From Lachnospiraceae bacterium XBB2008 (GTDB lineage Bacteria > Bacillota > Clostridia > Lachnospirales > Lachnospiraceae): a stretch of DNA of 64,000 nt. The notes below the pieces were generated by a model, which was not told the DNA's origin, ran no database searches, and worked only from the letters and a program-made list of their open reading frames with translations. Where the stretch lies: NCBI GenBank assembly GCA_900102235.1, contig FMVL01000008.1, positions 1 through 64,000 on the forward strand. Direction: 5' to 3'. The position numbers and the translations under genes are program-made. Within the stretch, counting starts at the first letter, position 1; each line of letters opens with the position of its first letter. Below are positions 1-7,173 of the stretch, in pieces.

Positions 1-62
1 GTGCTTTTCCCTTTGGAAACGTCTATCCCTACAATGTTATGTGGTTCATAGGACATAGGCAT
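1..62 (-). CDS. IS110-family transposase, N-terminus (runs off window)
   Basis: The minus strand starts at an ATG at 62 with AGGAG 6 nt upstream and reads into NIVGIDVSKGKS, the usual opening of DEDD-type IS110 recombinases, where the Asp is the first catalytic acid. Only about 20 residues lie in the window. IS110 enzymes move a circular double-stranded intermediate and are guided, where studied, by a bridge RNA from the element end. A second ATG at 56 is possible but has a poorer site. The family call rests on one short motif; its fit is very good. Confidence 0.7.
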   Translation of the reverse strand, partial: MPMSYEPHNIVGIDVSKGKS

Positions 63-69
63 ATGCTCC

Positions 70-300
70 TTTATAAGAATAGTGTAATGGTGATTCCATC
101 TTTACCTGTTACCGATTCTGATTGCTTAGTGACGCGAATGCACCTTAAAGGCGATTCAACCCGCTGAAACGAACGCTACAACAGGTGGATGGATGACGGT
201 TTCCGAGACGGACGTGGGAGTCCAAGATAATTCGTCGTCAGTCCATTACCCACCATTATTGTAGCTTAGATAACCGGATGGTAGATGTATAACTGGAGGT
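70..300 (-). ncRNA. Non-coding end of the IS110 element; candidate bridge RNA
   Basis: About 230 nt directly upstream of the transposase start carry no open frame and can fold on the minus strand. GGTGGGTAATGGA can pair with TCATCCATCCACC about 60 nt later, GGAC-TCCCAC-GTCC forms a small hairpin between them, and GCG-GGTTGAAT-CGC forms another downstream. In IS110-group elements the bridge RNA is transcribed from this position. The boundaries and the guide loops cannot be set from sequence alone, so the RNA is an inference from position plus foldability. Confidence 0.35.
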
Positions 301-350
301 TACCATTTCTACCTCTTATAAAGTAGCAAGATAATTGAATCGCGGACAAG

Positions 351-388
351 AAAAGCTGCCTTGGTTGGCAACTTTTTCATTTTTATTC
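351..388 (+). terminator. Terminator-like hairpin before the tetR promoter
   Basis: AAAAG-C-TGCC (351-360) pairs with GGCA-A-CTTTT (367-376) around a six-base loop, followed by a T-rich run to 388. It may close a transcript entering from the left, or mark the outer side of the IS end. One C/A mismatch lies in the stem. Confidence 0.4.
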
Positions 389-438
389 TTGACGCGTGAA
401 TAAACGCGCGCTAATATTCATTATGAACATTACAGCGC
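389..438 (+). promoter_or_regulatory. Promoter and palindromic operator of the tetR gene
   Basis: TTGACG (389-394), a 17-nt spacer and TAATAT (412-417) form a near-consensus vegetative promoter. The -10 box lies inside a long inverted repeat, 408-438: GCGC-TAATATTCAT, one T, then ATGAACATTA-CA-GCGC. Such a palindrome over the start point is where a TetR dimer would bind, so autorepression is inferred. It also shows that the ATG at 396 lies inside the promoter and cannot be the translation start. Confidence 0.7.
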
Positions 439-503
439 AAATATTCATAATATTCGGTTTGATAAAAATACAGTATCAGCTTTCAAAGAAAGGGTTGTAT
501 ATT

Positions 504-1097
504 ATGGCTGGCGGTTTTACTGAGAAAGAGCGTGTGGAAATACGGCAAAGACTTCTGGATTCGGGCTATGAACTCAGTGCCGAAATCGGAATAAAGAAAA
601 TGACTATTGCGACGATAGCGAAGAATTCCGAAGTGGCAGTCGGAACATTTTACAACTTCTTCGCATCAAAGGAAGAATATGTAGTTGCGATGATAAGAGA
701 TGTCGAAGTGAAATATGAAAAGGAAATGGCATCGCATTTCTCCAAAGAAGGTACTATTGCTCTAAAAAAATTTCTGGAGGTATTCCGCGAGAACTTCAAA
801 CCCGAGAATAATTTTCTTCTACGAATAAAACTGGATGATTGGGTATGGCTTAAGTCGCATATTTCAGACAGCGCATACCTAAATACAGCAAATGATCTTA
901 AGAAATATGAATTCATGTTTGCAAAGATCAGAGGAATCAGAAAGGATGCTGAACCAGGCGTAGTTGTTAATTTCATTAAAGCAATTTATGCCCTGTATCA
1001 GAACAGGGATACATTTACATTATTCGAGAAATCGCTTCAGACAAATGTGGATCTGATCTTTGATGCCTTATACAGATATTTAAAGGAGGGACGATAA
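504..1097 (+). CDS. TetR/AcrR family transcriptional regulator
   Basis: This 197-residue protein has a TetR DNA-binding region in about residues 5-60 (RQRLLDSGYELSAEIGIKKM, then TIATIAKNSEVAVGTFYNFF, then SKEEYV). The C-terminal ligand and dimer domain is unassigned. The start at 504 follows AAAGAAAGGG by 9 nt; an upstream in-frame ATG at 396 falls in the promoter. It ends 2 nt before a membrane-protein gene, so the two are probably one transcript and the regulator may control that neighbour. The ligand is unknown. Confidence 0.85.
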   Translation: MAGGFTEKERVEIRQRLLDSGYELSAEIGIKKMTIATIAKNSEVAVGTFYNFFASKEEYVVAMIRDVEVKYEKEMASHFSKEGTIALKKFLEVFRENFKPENNFLLRIKLDDWVWLKSHISDSAYLNTANDLKKYEFMFAKIRGIRKDAEPGVVVNFIKAIYALYQNRDTFTLFEKSLQTNVDLIFDALYRYLKEGR

Positions 1098-1099
1098 TA

Positions 1100-1594
1100 A
1101 TGATTATACCTATGATTTTATTTGAGGGAATTGTGTTAAGCTTTATAATACTTGTTGCCTGTGTGGTTGGAATAGCCAATGGTCCTGTGGGTCTGGTCTG
1201 TCTTTATGAGAGAGAGGTCTGGGACAGATGTATAGAAAATGGTCTGACCACCGAAGAAAAGATCAAGAAGAGTGCCAGTAACTTTAAGCTTGTCGTTATT
1301 CCGCTAATGCTCATTGTTGTCCTGCTCTCTGTCTATGGAATAAATGGTGCGAGAACTTTTTGGGAAGGATTTATCCAGATGACAATCATTCTCGTTATTG
1401 AAGGATTATTTGACCGTTTGTTCATCGATTGGTATTGGGTAGGAAAAACAAAGGCATGGAACATAGAAGGAACAGATGACCTGAAACCGTATATATACGG
1501 AAAATCTCTTATTATTAAATGGACTACTACACTTGTTGGTTATCCTGTTATTGCGGCTATATTGGCTGGGATAATGTCATTAATAATTTTATAG
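1100..1594 (+). CDS. Multi-pass membrane protein, unknown function
   Basis: The 164-residue product has about four membrane segments (roughly residues 4-28, 60-80, 88-108 and 138-162) and a polar cytoplasmic-looking loop containing YEREVWDRC near residue 40. AAGGAGGG lies 10 nt before the start. It follows tetR after 2 nt, which points to co-expression and to a role in whatever stress or substrate the regulator senses. I do not recognise the family; there is no transporter signature. Confidence 0.7.
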   Translation: MIIPMILFEGIVLSFIILVACVVGIANGPVGLVCLYEREVWDRCIENGLTTEEKIKKSASNFKLVVIPLMLIVVLLSVYGINGARTFWEGFIQMTIILVIEGLFDRLFIDWYWVGKTKAWNIEGTDDLKPYIYGKSLIIKWTTTLVGYPVIAAILAGIMSLIIL

Positions 1595-1608
1595 TGTAAA
1601 TATATCTA

Positions 1609-1923
1609 ATGGATTTCAACACTCTTGAGAAAGAAATAGAGCAACTGAACAGAATAAATACACGCGCGAATTATACCAGTCGCGCCAGATATTATAGCCT
1701 GTATAATTCTATATATGAGAACCTGCTTGAAATGGAAAAGGTTGGTCAGATCACCATAGAGACAGGGAGCAAAGGGCTTGGTTACCTGCATGAGTTACTT
1801 ATGAATGACGGTCCGGAATTTAGTTATACGGTTGTTTTCTGGGAAAAGAATAATGCTGCAAGAAAATACAAGATTGGTGTATGCATACGGGGATTGCCGA
1901 TTTGTAAACCGATGAAGGATTGA
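1609..1923 (+). CDS. Hypothetical protein, 104 aa
   Basis: A small soluble protein with a charged helical N-terminal half (DFNTLEKEIEQLNRINTR) and a mixed second half. No family is recognised. It starts 14 nt after the membrane-protein gene without a clear ribosome site (TATATCTAATG), so translation may depend on coupling or the frame may be a remnant. Confidence 0.45.
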   Translation: MDFNTLEKEIEQLNRINTRANYTSRARYYSLYNSIYENLLEMEKVGQITIETGSKGLGYLHELLMNDGPEFSYTVVFWEKNNAARKYKIGVCIRGLPICKPMKD

Positions 1924-1950
1924 TTTTCAGTTTTAACGAGGACGGGTAAT

Positions 1951-2445
1951 ATGATAAAGTTTTTACATTTGTTCAAGAACTATTACTTGGGAATATCGTT
2001 TATAGGTATAGCAGCATTTGTGATACAAGAGATTCCATATATCGTTATGCCATTGATAAAACCTGCATCAAATCCAATCATGAATATGTCGAATGAGATC
2101 AAATGGATTTGGACAGTACAGGGAATATTTGGTATTTTGTCTATGATTCTGCTGATGTTGATCGTAAGGGATGATGTTAAACTTATTCCGAAAGAAACAA
2201 CAAAAGAAAAGATATTCCTTTTTCTTATGATTCTGATGATCCTGATCAACTTTATTGGATGGATACTGTACTATATGGGTTACCAGTATGGATGGCTGAT
2301 CATAATCACTCAGTTTGCCGTTGTTCCGTTGTACTATTTGTTTTTAGGACTTTGGCAGAGGAATTACCTGTTGGCAGGGACGGCGGTTCCGTTTTTTGTG
2401 ATTCATACCATCAACGGGATTATGAATTTTGCCGTTAAGAGATAA
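1951..2445 (+). CDS. Multi-pass membrane protein, unknown function
   Basis: 164 residues with four to five hydrophobic segments (about 13-35, 50-72, 84-107, 113-133, 138-158) and short charged loops such as KLIPKETTKEK between the second and third. GAGG lies about 10 nt before the start. It is same-strand with its neighbours and not obviously related to the 1100-1594 membrane protein despite the identical length. No family recognised. Confidence 0.65.
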   Translation: MIKFLHLFKNYYLGISFIGIAAFVIQEIPYIVMPLIKPASNPIMNMSNEIKWIWTVQGIFGILSMILLMLIVRDDVKLIPKETTKEKIFLFLMILMILINFIGWILYYMGYQYGWLIIITQFAVVPLYYLFLGLWQRNYLLAGTAVPFFVIHTINGIMNFAVKR

Positions 2446-2459
2446 TATCTTTCAGGATA

Positions 2460-3008
2460 ATGCAAAGGATACACTTTCCCAGGACTATGTATATAGAAAC
2501 AGAAAGAATAATTATAAGATCCATTAAGCGCGGAGATGAAAAAGCGTATGCCGAGATGGCTAAGGATGGGAGCCTGACTGAAATAGGGTTTGATGAGAGC
2601 TTTTCAGATTGGGCAGAGGACTGGATAAACGAAGCAGTTACACTTACTGAAAAAGATAATCCAAGATCTGATTATATACCTTGCACCATTGTACTCAAAA
2701 CCACGGGGGAAGTGATCGGAAACGTTGGCTGTACATACTATGAGGATACGGATAGGATAGGTATTTGCTATTTTGTGGGAACGGCATATCGAAGACAAGG
2801 ATATGTCAGTGAAGCAGTTCAAGAATATATTTCCTATTTCTTTGATCATTACAACGAGAAAGAAATAATAGCCACTATCAAGGATAACAATATGCCTTCA
2901 TGGAAGACCGCAGAAAAATGTGGATTTGAGCTGACGGAAACAAAGATGTATAAAGATCTTGATGATGAGAAGGAAGAACTGTATAGATTCTATAAGATAA
3001 ACAGATGA
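2460..3008 (+). CDS. GNAT N-acetyltransferase, RimJ/RimL type
   Basis: 182 residues. IETERIIIRSIKRGDEKAY at the N-terminus, then EVIGNVGCTYY, the acetyl-CoA site YRRQGYVSEAVQEYI near residues 105-120 and ATIKDNNMPSWKTAEKCGF near 140-160 match the RimJ/RimL branch of GNAT enzymes, which acetylate amino groups of proteins or small molecules. The substrate is unknown. Starts at 2460 and 2487 are both possible; neither has a well-spaced ribosome site. Confidence 0.85.
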   Translation: MQRIHFPRTMYIETERIIIRSIKRGDEKAYAEMAKDGSLTEIGFDESFSDWAEDWINEAVTLTEKDNPRSDYIPCTIVLKTTGEVIGNVGCTYYEDTDRIGICYFVGTAYRRQGYVSEAVQEYISYFFDHYNEKEIIATIKDNNMPSWKTAEKCGFELTETKMYKDLDDEKEELYRFYKINR

Positions 3009-3039
3009 TGGATTAAACCGGAATATGTTCCAGTTTTAT

Positions 3040-3162
3040 ACACACTAAGGGGAATGGGGATATATTGGTCGCGCGTTTTCCCAAGACTCAATTGTCCGGA
3101 GCAGATCATGATAAGATCCGGGAGTATTATGAGCACGACACATTCTTGCTATATGAGGTGTG
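3040..3162 (+). pseudogene. Possible C-terminal remnant of an unidentified protein
   Basis: One frame reads protein-like sequence GDILVARFPKTQLSG then ADHDKIREYYEHDTFLLYEV and a stop at 3160-3162. It has no start codon of its own and overlaps the N-terminal extension of the next gene in another frame. It looks like the tail of a lost gene, family not recognised. Confidence 0.25.
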
Positions 3163-3170
3163 AGAATGTT

Positions 3171-3755
3171 ATGTTAACTAAGATAAGATACGGAAATACG
3201 AATACAGTCCTTATCAAAGGAGACAAAGGAAGCATTTTAATCGATACTGACTATGCCGGTACCATGCCTTCATTTTACAAGACTATCAAGAGGCTTGGCA
3301 TCAAAGTATCTGATATCACATATGTATTGGCAACACATTATCATCCGGATCATATAGGCCTTATAAGTGAACTTATGAGCCAGGGCGTTAAGCTCATCAT
3401 TATGGAATCGCAGACTGATTTTGTGCACTATTCAGATGGGATATTCGAGAAAGAATCATACCTTGGTTATAAGCCGATAGATGAGAGCAAGGCCCGGGTT
3501 ATCCCTTTTGAGAATTCGCGTGATTTTTTGAAAGGACTCGGGATCGAAGGAGAGATTATCCCTACCCCGAGTCACAGTAAGGACAGTATCTCCGTGCTGC
3601 TTGATGATGGTACTTTCGTCGTTGGTGATCTTGAACCTCTCGAGTACCTTGAAGCATATGAGGATAACGAGAAGCTTGGGGTTGATTGGGATACATTGCT
3701 TAGAGCGGATCCCAAACGTATTATATATGCTCATGCGAATGAGAAATTGTTTTAA
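3171..3755 (+). CDS. Metallo-beta-lactamase fold hydrolase
   Basis: 194 residues from the chosen start. The metal ligands are visible: THYHPDH near residues 57-63 (HxHxDH), TPSHSKDS near 140, VGDLE near 157 and YAHANEK at the end. Small stand-alone members of this fold include thioesterases, glyoxalase II-like and RNase-like enzymes; nothing picks one. The open frame extends back to 3054, but MLTKIRYGNTNTVLIKG is where such proteins usually begin and the extra residues coincide with a remnant in another frame, so 3171 is preferred. Its ribosome site is weak. Confidence 0.8.
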   Translation: MLTKIRYGNTNTVLIKGDKGSILIDTDYAGTMPSFYKTIKRLGIKVSDITYVLATHYHPDHIGLISELMSQGVKLIIMESQTDFVHYSDGIFEKESYLGYKPIDESKARVIPFENSRDFLKGLGIEGEIIPTPSHSKDSISVLLDDGTFVVGDLEPLEYLEAYEDNEKLGVDWDTLLRADPKRIIYAHANEKLF

Positions 3756-3800
3756 GACGTTTTTTTCTTGAATAAAATAAACTAAGAAATCATAGGAATA

Positions 3801-3853
3801 ATCAAACGGATTTACACCCCGTTTACACCTTTTTAAGGTGAACTACCCGATGA
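3801..3853 (+). repeat. 53-bp intergenic repeat, copy 1
   Basis: Nearly identical to 6944-6995 (one T fewer and one C/T change there). It contains AAACGG-ATTTACACC-CCGTTT and directly after it CACCTT-TTT-AAGGTG, two adjacent hairpins, with TTTACACC present twice so that alternative pairing is possible. It sits after the metallo-beta-lactamase gene and just before a terminator, the same arrangement as copy 2. Confidence 0.8.
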
Positions 3854-3861
3854 TAATAATG

Positions 3862-3906
3862 ATACCGCGGTTATCTGCTATACGTGGATGATCGCGGGTA
3901 TTTTAT
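3862..3906 (+). terminator. Rho-independent terminator
   Basis: ATACC-GCG (3862-3869) pairs with CGC-G-GGTAT (3893-3901), followed by TTTTATAA. It closes the transcript of the upstream gene and lies 9 nt after the 53-bp repeat. Confidence 0.55.
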
Positions 3907-3995
3907 AAATAGCAAAAACGGAAATACTATTATGATGATAGAAGACTAAGATTGGTGTGTAGCTACGAAATATCACAGAAAGGAGGAAACTGCGT

Positions 3996-5300
3996 ATGGT
4001 CAGGGAGATGATCCAGAAAACATTGGATTATGTTGATAGCAACATAAAAGAAGACATTACTGCGGAAGAACTGGCTGAAGTTGCGGGATATTCTGTTTTT
4101 CACTTATACAGATTGTTCCAATCAGCTGTTGGAATACCGGTTATGCAGTACGTTTTAAGGAGAAAACTCCTGTATGTTATCTATGAGATTGGCTTGGGGA
4201 GAAAGAAAAACGACGTCGTTTATGATTATGGCTTTGAAACATATTCGGGCTTCTACAGAGCTTTTATCCGCGAGATCGGATATACGCCGGCGCAGTACCT
4301 CCTGGAATATAAGGCAAAAAGACCTGTAAAGATAAATATTTTTCAGGAGGAACACATCATGGTCAGTAATAAGTTGATTTCTGAAGTGCTGGTAAATTGG
4401 GGGCTTCAGAGAGAGCGCGTATCAGATATCGTCTTTCCGGAAACCGGGGAGATCAGCGACTGCGCAAAGTATGTGGGAAGCAATATGGTGATCAAGTATA
4501 CGGCAAATCTTGGCTCGGTGAAGAAGGCAACCCAGATTTCCAAAGCGCTTAACAGTGTTGGACTTACTGCTCCGTCGGTTATTCCGACTACAGACGGAAA
4601 AGAATATGTTACAGTCGGAGAACTATACTTTACGCTTACAAGGAAGGTTGAAGGCGAGAGAGTTATGGCGAGCGGGCTTTATCTTGACGATTATAAAGAA
4701 AAAGCACGTTTTATCGGGGAAATCGTTGGACAATTGGATCTTGCGCTTGCTCAGATAGACACGATTTCGGATGAAGCGGACTTAGGAAAGAGTGTAAGGG
4801 AGTGGGCGGTCCCGGCCTTGAAGGGAAAAATCGATATGAATCCGGAAACTATGGAGAAATATGCAGCGCAGTTTTGTGATCTCTATAGGGATTTGCCGCG
4901 CCAGGTGATTCATAGGGATCCGAATCCGAGCAATATTATTCTGGCGAAGGACAAGTGGGGATTTATTGATTTTGAACTAAGCGAAGAAAACGCCAGAATA
5001 TTTGATCCATGTTATGCGGCAACAGCTATACTGTCAGAGACTTTTGAAGAAGGAAACGAAGATAAGTTACTTACCTGGGTAGAAGTCATGAAAGAAATCA
5101 TGTACGGATATGACAGTGTTGTGAAATTGACGGATACGGAAAAGAAGGCTATTCCATATATGATATTGGCAAATCAGTTTGTGTCTACAGCTTTCTTTGA
5201 GGGAAAAGATAAGTATGAGGAACTCTATCGGATAAACAAGTCTATGACTGAATGGATTGGCATAAATATGGTCAAATTGAGTATATCTAGTAAAAGATAA
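3996..5300 (+). CDS. AraC-type HTH regulator fused to an APH-family kinase
   Basis: 434 residues. Residues 1-105 form an AraC DNA-binding domain with two helix-turn-helix units (EDITAEELAEVAGYSVFHLY, then DVVYDYGFETYSGFYRAF and GYTPAQYL). After a linker, residues 120-420 resemble aminoglycoside or choline kinases: nucleotide-binding region NMVIKYTANLG, catalytic HRDPNPSNI near 305 (HxDxxxxN) and metal-binding FIDFELS near 326. AAAGGAGGA precedes the start. The fusion suggests a regulator that phosphorylates or senses a small molecule. It is flanked by the two copies of the 53-bp repeat. Confidence 0.85.
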   Translation: MVREMIQKTLDYVDSNIKEDITAEELAEVAGYSVFHLYRLFQSAVGIPVMQYVLRRKLLYVIYEIGLGRKKNDVVYDYGFETYSGFYRAFIREIGYTPAQYLLEYKAKRPVKINIFQEEHIMVSNKLISEVLVNWGLQRERVSDIVFPETGEISDCAKYVGSNMVIKYTANLGSVKKATQISKALNSVGLTAPSVIPTTDGKEYVTVGELYFTLTRKVEGERVMASGLYLDDYKEKARFIGEIVGQLDLALAQIDTISDEADLGKSVREWAVPALKGKIDMNPETMEKYAAQFCDLYRDLPRQVIHRDPNPSNIILAKDKWGFIDFELSEENARIFDPCYAATAILSETFEEGNEDKLLTWVEVMKEIMYGYDSVVKLTDTEKKAIPYMILANQFVSTAFFEGKDKYEELYRINKSMTEWIGINMVKLSISSKR

Positions 5301-5344
5301 GATAATGTCAGAAAAGGCAGAGATAAGCAGGAAGGATAGCCAGG

Positions 5345-5953
5345 ATGGAACGACCGGAGTTTAACGAAATAAAAGACTACGACGAATTTTGTAAATATTA
5401 TTGGTACCGCGAAGAACTGATCAAAATATGTAAAGAACATGGAATTAAGGCAAGTGGAAGTAAAATCGAGTTGAACAATGTTATCAAGGCTTATTTCTCC
5501 GGCGATATGATTCTGCCCGAAAAGAGGAAAAGTAATCGCTCTAAGACCACGATAAAGGAACTGACTCTTAGTACAGGGCTTATAGAGTGCGGATTTACAT
5601 TTGGCAACAGATTTCGGGAATTCTATGCGGAGCAGACAGGTGTAAGACCGTTCAAGTTCAATGTTGACATGGTTGCGTCAGCTAAGGCTGTAAAGGAAAA
5701 TGGAGATGAGTCTTTTACACTGGGAGATCTTCTGGATATCTACTATGGAAAAAGAACATATGTCAAATATGATAAATCAGCACTTCAATGGAATAAGTTC
5801 GTAAAAGATTTTTGCGCAGATGATGCAACGAAGATATTTGATGAAAGACTGAAAGCAGCCGCGTCTCTTTGGAAGATCGTGAGGGACTCAGATTTGAAGA
5901 AAGAGTATTCACACGAGCTGTTTGAAAAATACAAAGATAGTATTACGATTTAA
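5345..5953 (+). CDS. SAP-domain protein (DUF6434-like)
   Basis: 202 residues. YREELIKICKEHGIKASGSK with the following helix (about residues 19-55) matches a SAP domain, a short helix-extension-helix that binds DNA. The rest (TIKELTLSTGLIECGFTFG, FREFYAEQTGVRPFKFN) matches the small SAP/DUF6434 proteins found in Firmicutes, function unknown. It follows the AraC-kinase fusion by 44 nt on the same strand. Confidence 0.7.
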   Translation: MERPEFNEIKDYDEFCKYYWYREELIKICKEHGIKASGSKIELNNVIKAYFSGDMILPEKRKSNRSKTTIKELTLSTGLIECGFTFGNRFREFYAEQTGVRPFKFNVDMVASAKAVKENGDESFTLGDLLDIYYGKRTYVKYDKSALQWNKFVKDFCADDATKIFDERLKAAASLWKIVRDSDLKKEYSHELFEKYKDSITI

Positions 5954-6050
5954 TCATATTGAAGGCAAAGAATACACGATAGACGATATGGGTAAGTCAG
6001 GATCGAAGGTACTTATCTTCGAGGAGGGATACTTATATGACATACAATGA
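5952..6050 (+). pseudogene. Remnant of a phosphotransferase N-terminus
   Basis: Between two genes one frame reads FNHIEGKEYTIDDMGKSGSK and then VLIFEEGYLYDIQ before a stop at 6048-6050. A pattern of IGxSGSxVxxF type is typical of the start of aminoglycoside phosphotransferase-family kinases. No further kinase sequence follows, since the next gene begins at 6037. It is a decayed fragment, recognised with modest confidence. Confidence 0.35.
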
Positions 6051-6804
6051 TATGCTTAGGATCGCGATGGAGCAGTCTGCGGAGGATCTGGGCTGTAAGG
6101 CAGATGACTTTACGAAGACTAGTAATGTAATAGTTCCGTACAACCTTGGTAAGAATGCCAGGAAGTACTTAAAGCTCCCCATAACTGCCAATCTTGTATC
6201 CTACGGTAATAACGTAGTGGCAGGCGTAACAGACGATGTAAAAGACATAGTAAAGGAGTATACAGATAAGTTCGAATACTATCACTTATTTGAGACGCCT
6301 AATATGAACTGGGTTTCTGAAAAGCTTCTTCCTTTGGGTTATAAATGCTGCTTTATGGCGGAGTATTTCCTGCCATCTCCTGAGGGTATTCCTGATATTC
6401 CCTGTAAGTATGAGACTTCTATCATGACGCAGGAGGACTTTGCCAATCTTTATCTTCCTTCCTGGAGCAACGCTCTTTGCGAGAAAAGGAAAGAGCTTGA
6501 CGTATTAGGCGTTGGAGCATATGACGGGGCAAAACTTGTAGGTCTTGCGGCATGCTCTGCAGACTGCGATACAATGTGGCAGATAGGCGTGGACGTCCTT
6601 CCCGAGTACAGGAAGCGAGGACTTGCTTCTTCTCTTACATCTGTTCTTGCTAAAGAGATAATAAAGAGAGGCAAGGTGCCTTTCTACTGTTGCGCATGGT
6701 CCAATATCCGTTCCGCTCGAAATGCTATCCGTTCAGGTTTCGTTCCATCCTGGGCAGAGTTTACGATAAAGCCTTCAGATATCGTTGACGGGATGAATCG
6801 CTGA
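6037..6804 (+). CDS. GNAT family N-acetyltransferase
   Basis: 255 residues. The acetyl-CoA motif is IGVDVLPEYRKRGLASSLTS near residues 186-205, followed by AWSNIRSARNAIRSGFVPSW, as in GNAT enzymes; the first 130 residues are an extra domain without a clear family. GAGGAGGG lies 8-10 nt before the start. Substrate unknown. It closes the block bracketed by the 53-bp repeats. Confidence 0.8.
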   Translation: MTYNDMLRIAMEQSAEDLGCKADDFTKTSNVIVPYNLGKNARKYLKLPITANLVSYGNNVVAGVTDDVKDIVKEYTDKFEYYHLFETPNMNWVSEKLLPLGYKCCFMAEYFLPSPEGIPDIPCKYETSIMTQEDFANLYLPSWSNALCEKRKELDVLGVGAYDGAKLVGLAACSADCDTMWQIGVDVLPEYRKRGLASSLTSVLAKEIIKRGKVPFYCCAWSNIRSARNAIRSGFVPSWAEFTIKPSDIVDGMNR

Positions 6805-6943
6805 TCTATCACGAATGTGACTAAAGCCATATAAGATATGCCGTAAGATGCCGAGTTTTGGAAAAAATGTTCATTTTCGGAGTAAGAAGATTCACATAAA
6901 TATGGTCGGCAAAATGCGGTAAAACACGGCATTTTGAAGATTT

Positions 6944-6995
6944 ATCAAACGGATTTACACCCCGTTTACACCTTTTAAGGTGAACTATCCGATGA
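6944..6995 (+). repeat. 53-bp intergenic repeat, copy 2 (52 bp)
   Basis: Second copy of the 3801-3853 element with the same two hairpins, ending just before a strong terminator. The stretch 6805-6943 upstream of it shows no gene, only short hairpin-prone AT-rich sequence. Confidence 0.8.
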
Positions 6996-7000
6996 GATGA

Positions 7001-7030
7001 GAGCACCCTGCGTTATGCAGGGTGCTTTTT
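7001..7030 (+). terminator. Rho-independent terminator
   Basis: AGCACCCTGC pairs perfectly with GCAGGGTGCT around a five-base loop, followed by five T. It ends the transcript of the acetyltransferase gene and isolates the ATPase gene downstream. Confidence 0.85.
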
Positions 7031-7038
7031 GGCAGTAA

Positions 7039-7155
7039 TTTGGAAGAAACGGTACTAAATGTAGAAATAAATCTTGAAGAAACGGAATAACGCCCTTGAA
7101 ATATTGAAGAAATGGTACTATAATCCATTTACAAGTTTGAAGAAATGGAACTATG
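7039..7155 (+). repeat. Four helically phased direct repeats upstream of the ATPase gene
   Basis: The core GAAGAAAYGGWA occurs at 7043, 7076, 7106 and 7139 (spacings 33, 30 and 33 bp, about three helical turns). The longest shared form is TTGAAGAAATGGTACTA. The repeats fill the space between the terminator and the ribosome site of the ATPase gene and are the likely binding sites of a regulator, perhaps the product itself. No clear promoter boxes are seen apart from a possible TATAAT-like run near 7119. Confidence 0.75.
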
Positions 7156-7173
7156 TTGTTTTGAGGAGATAGT

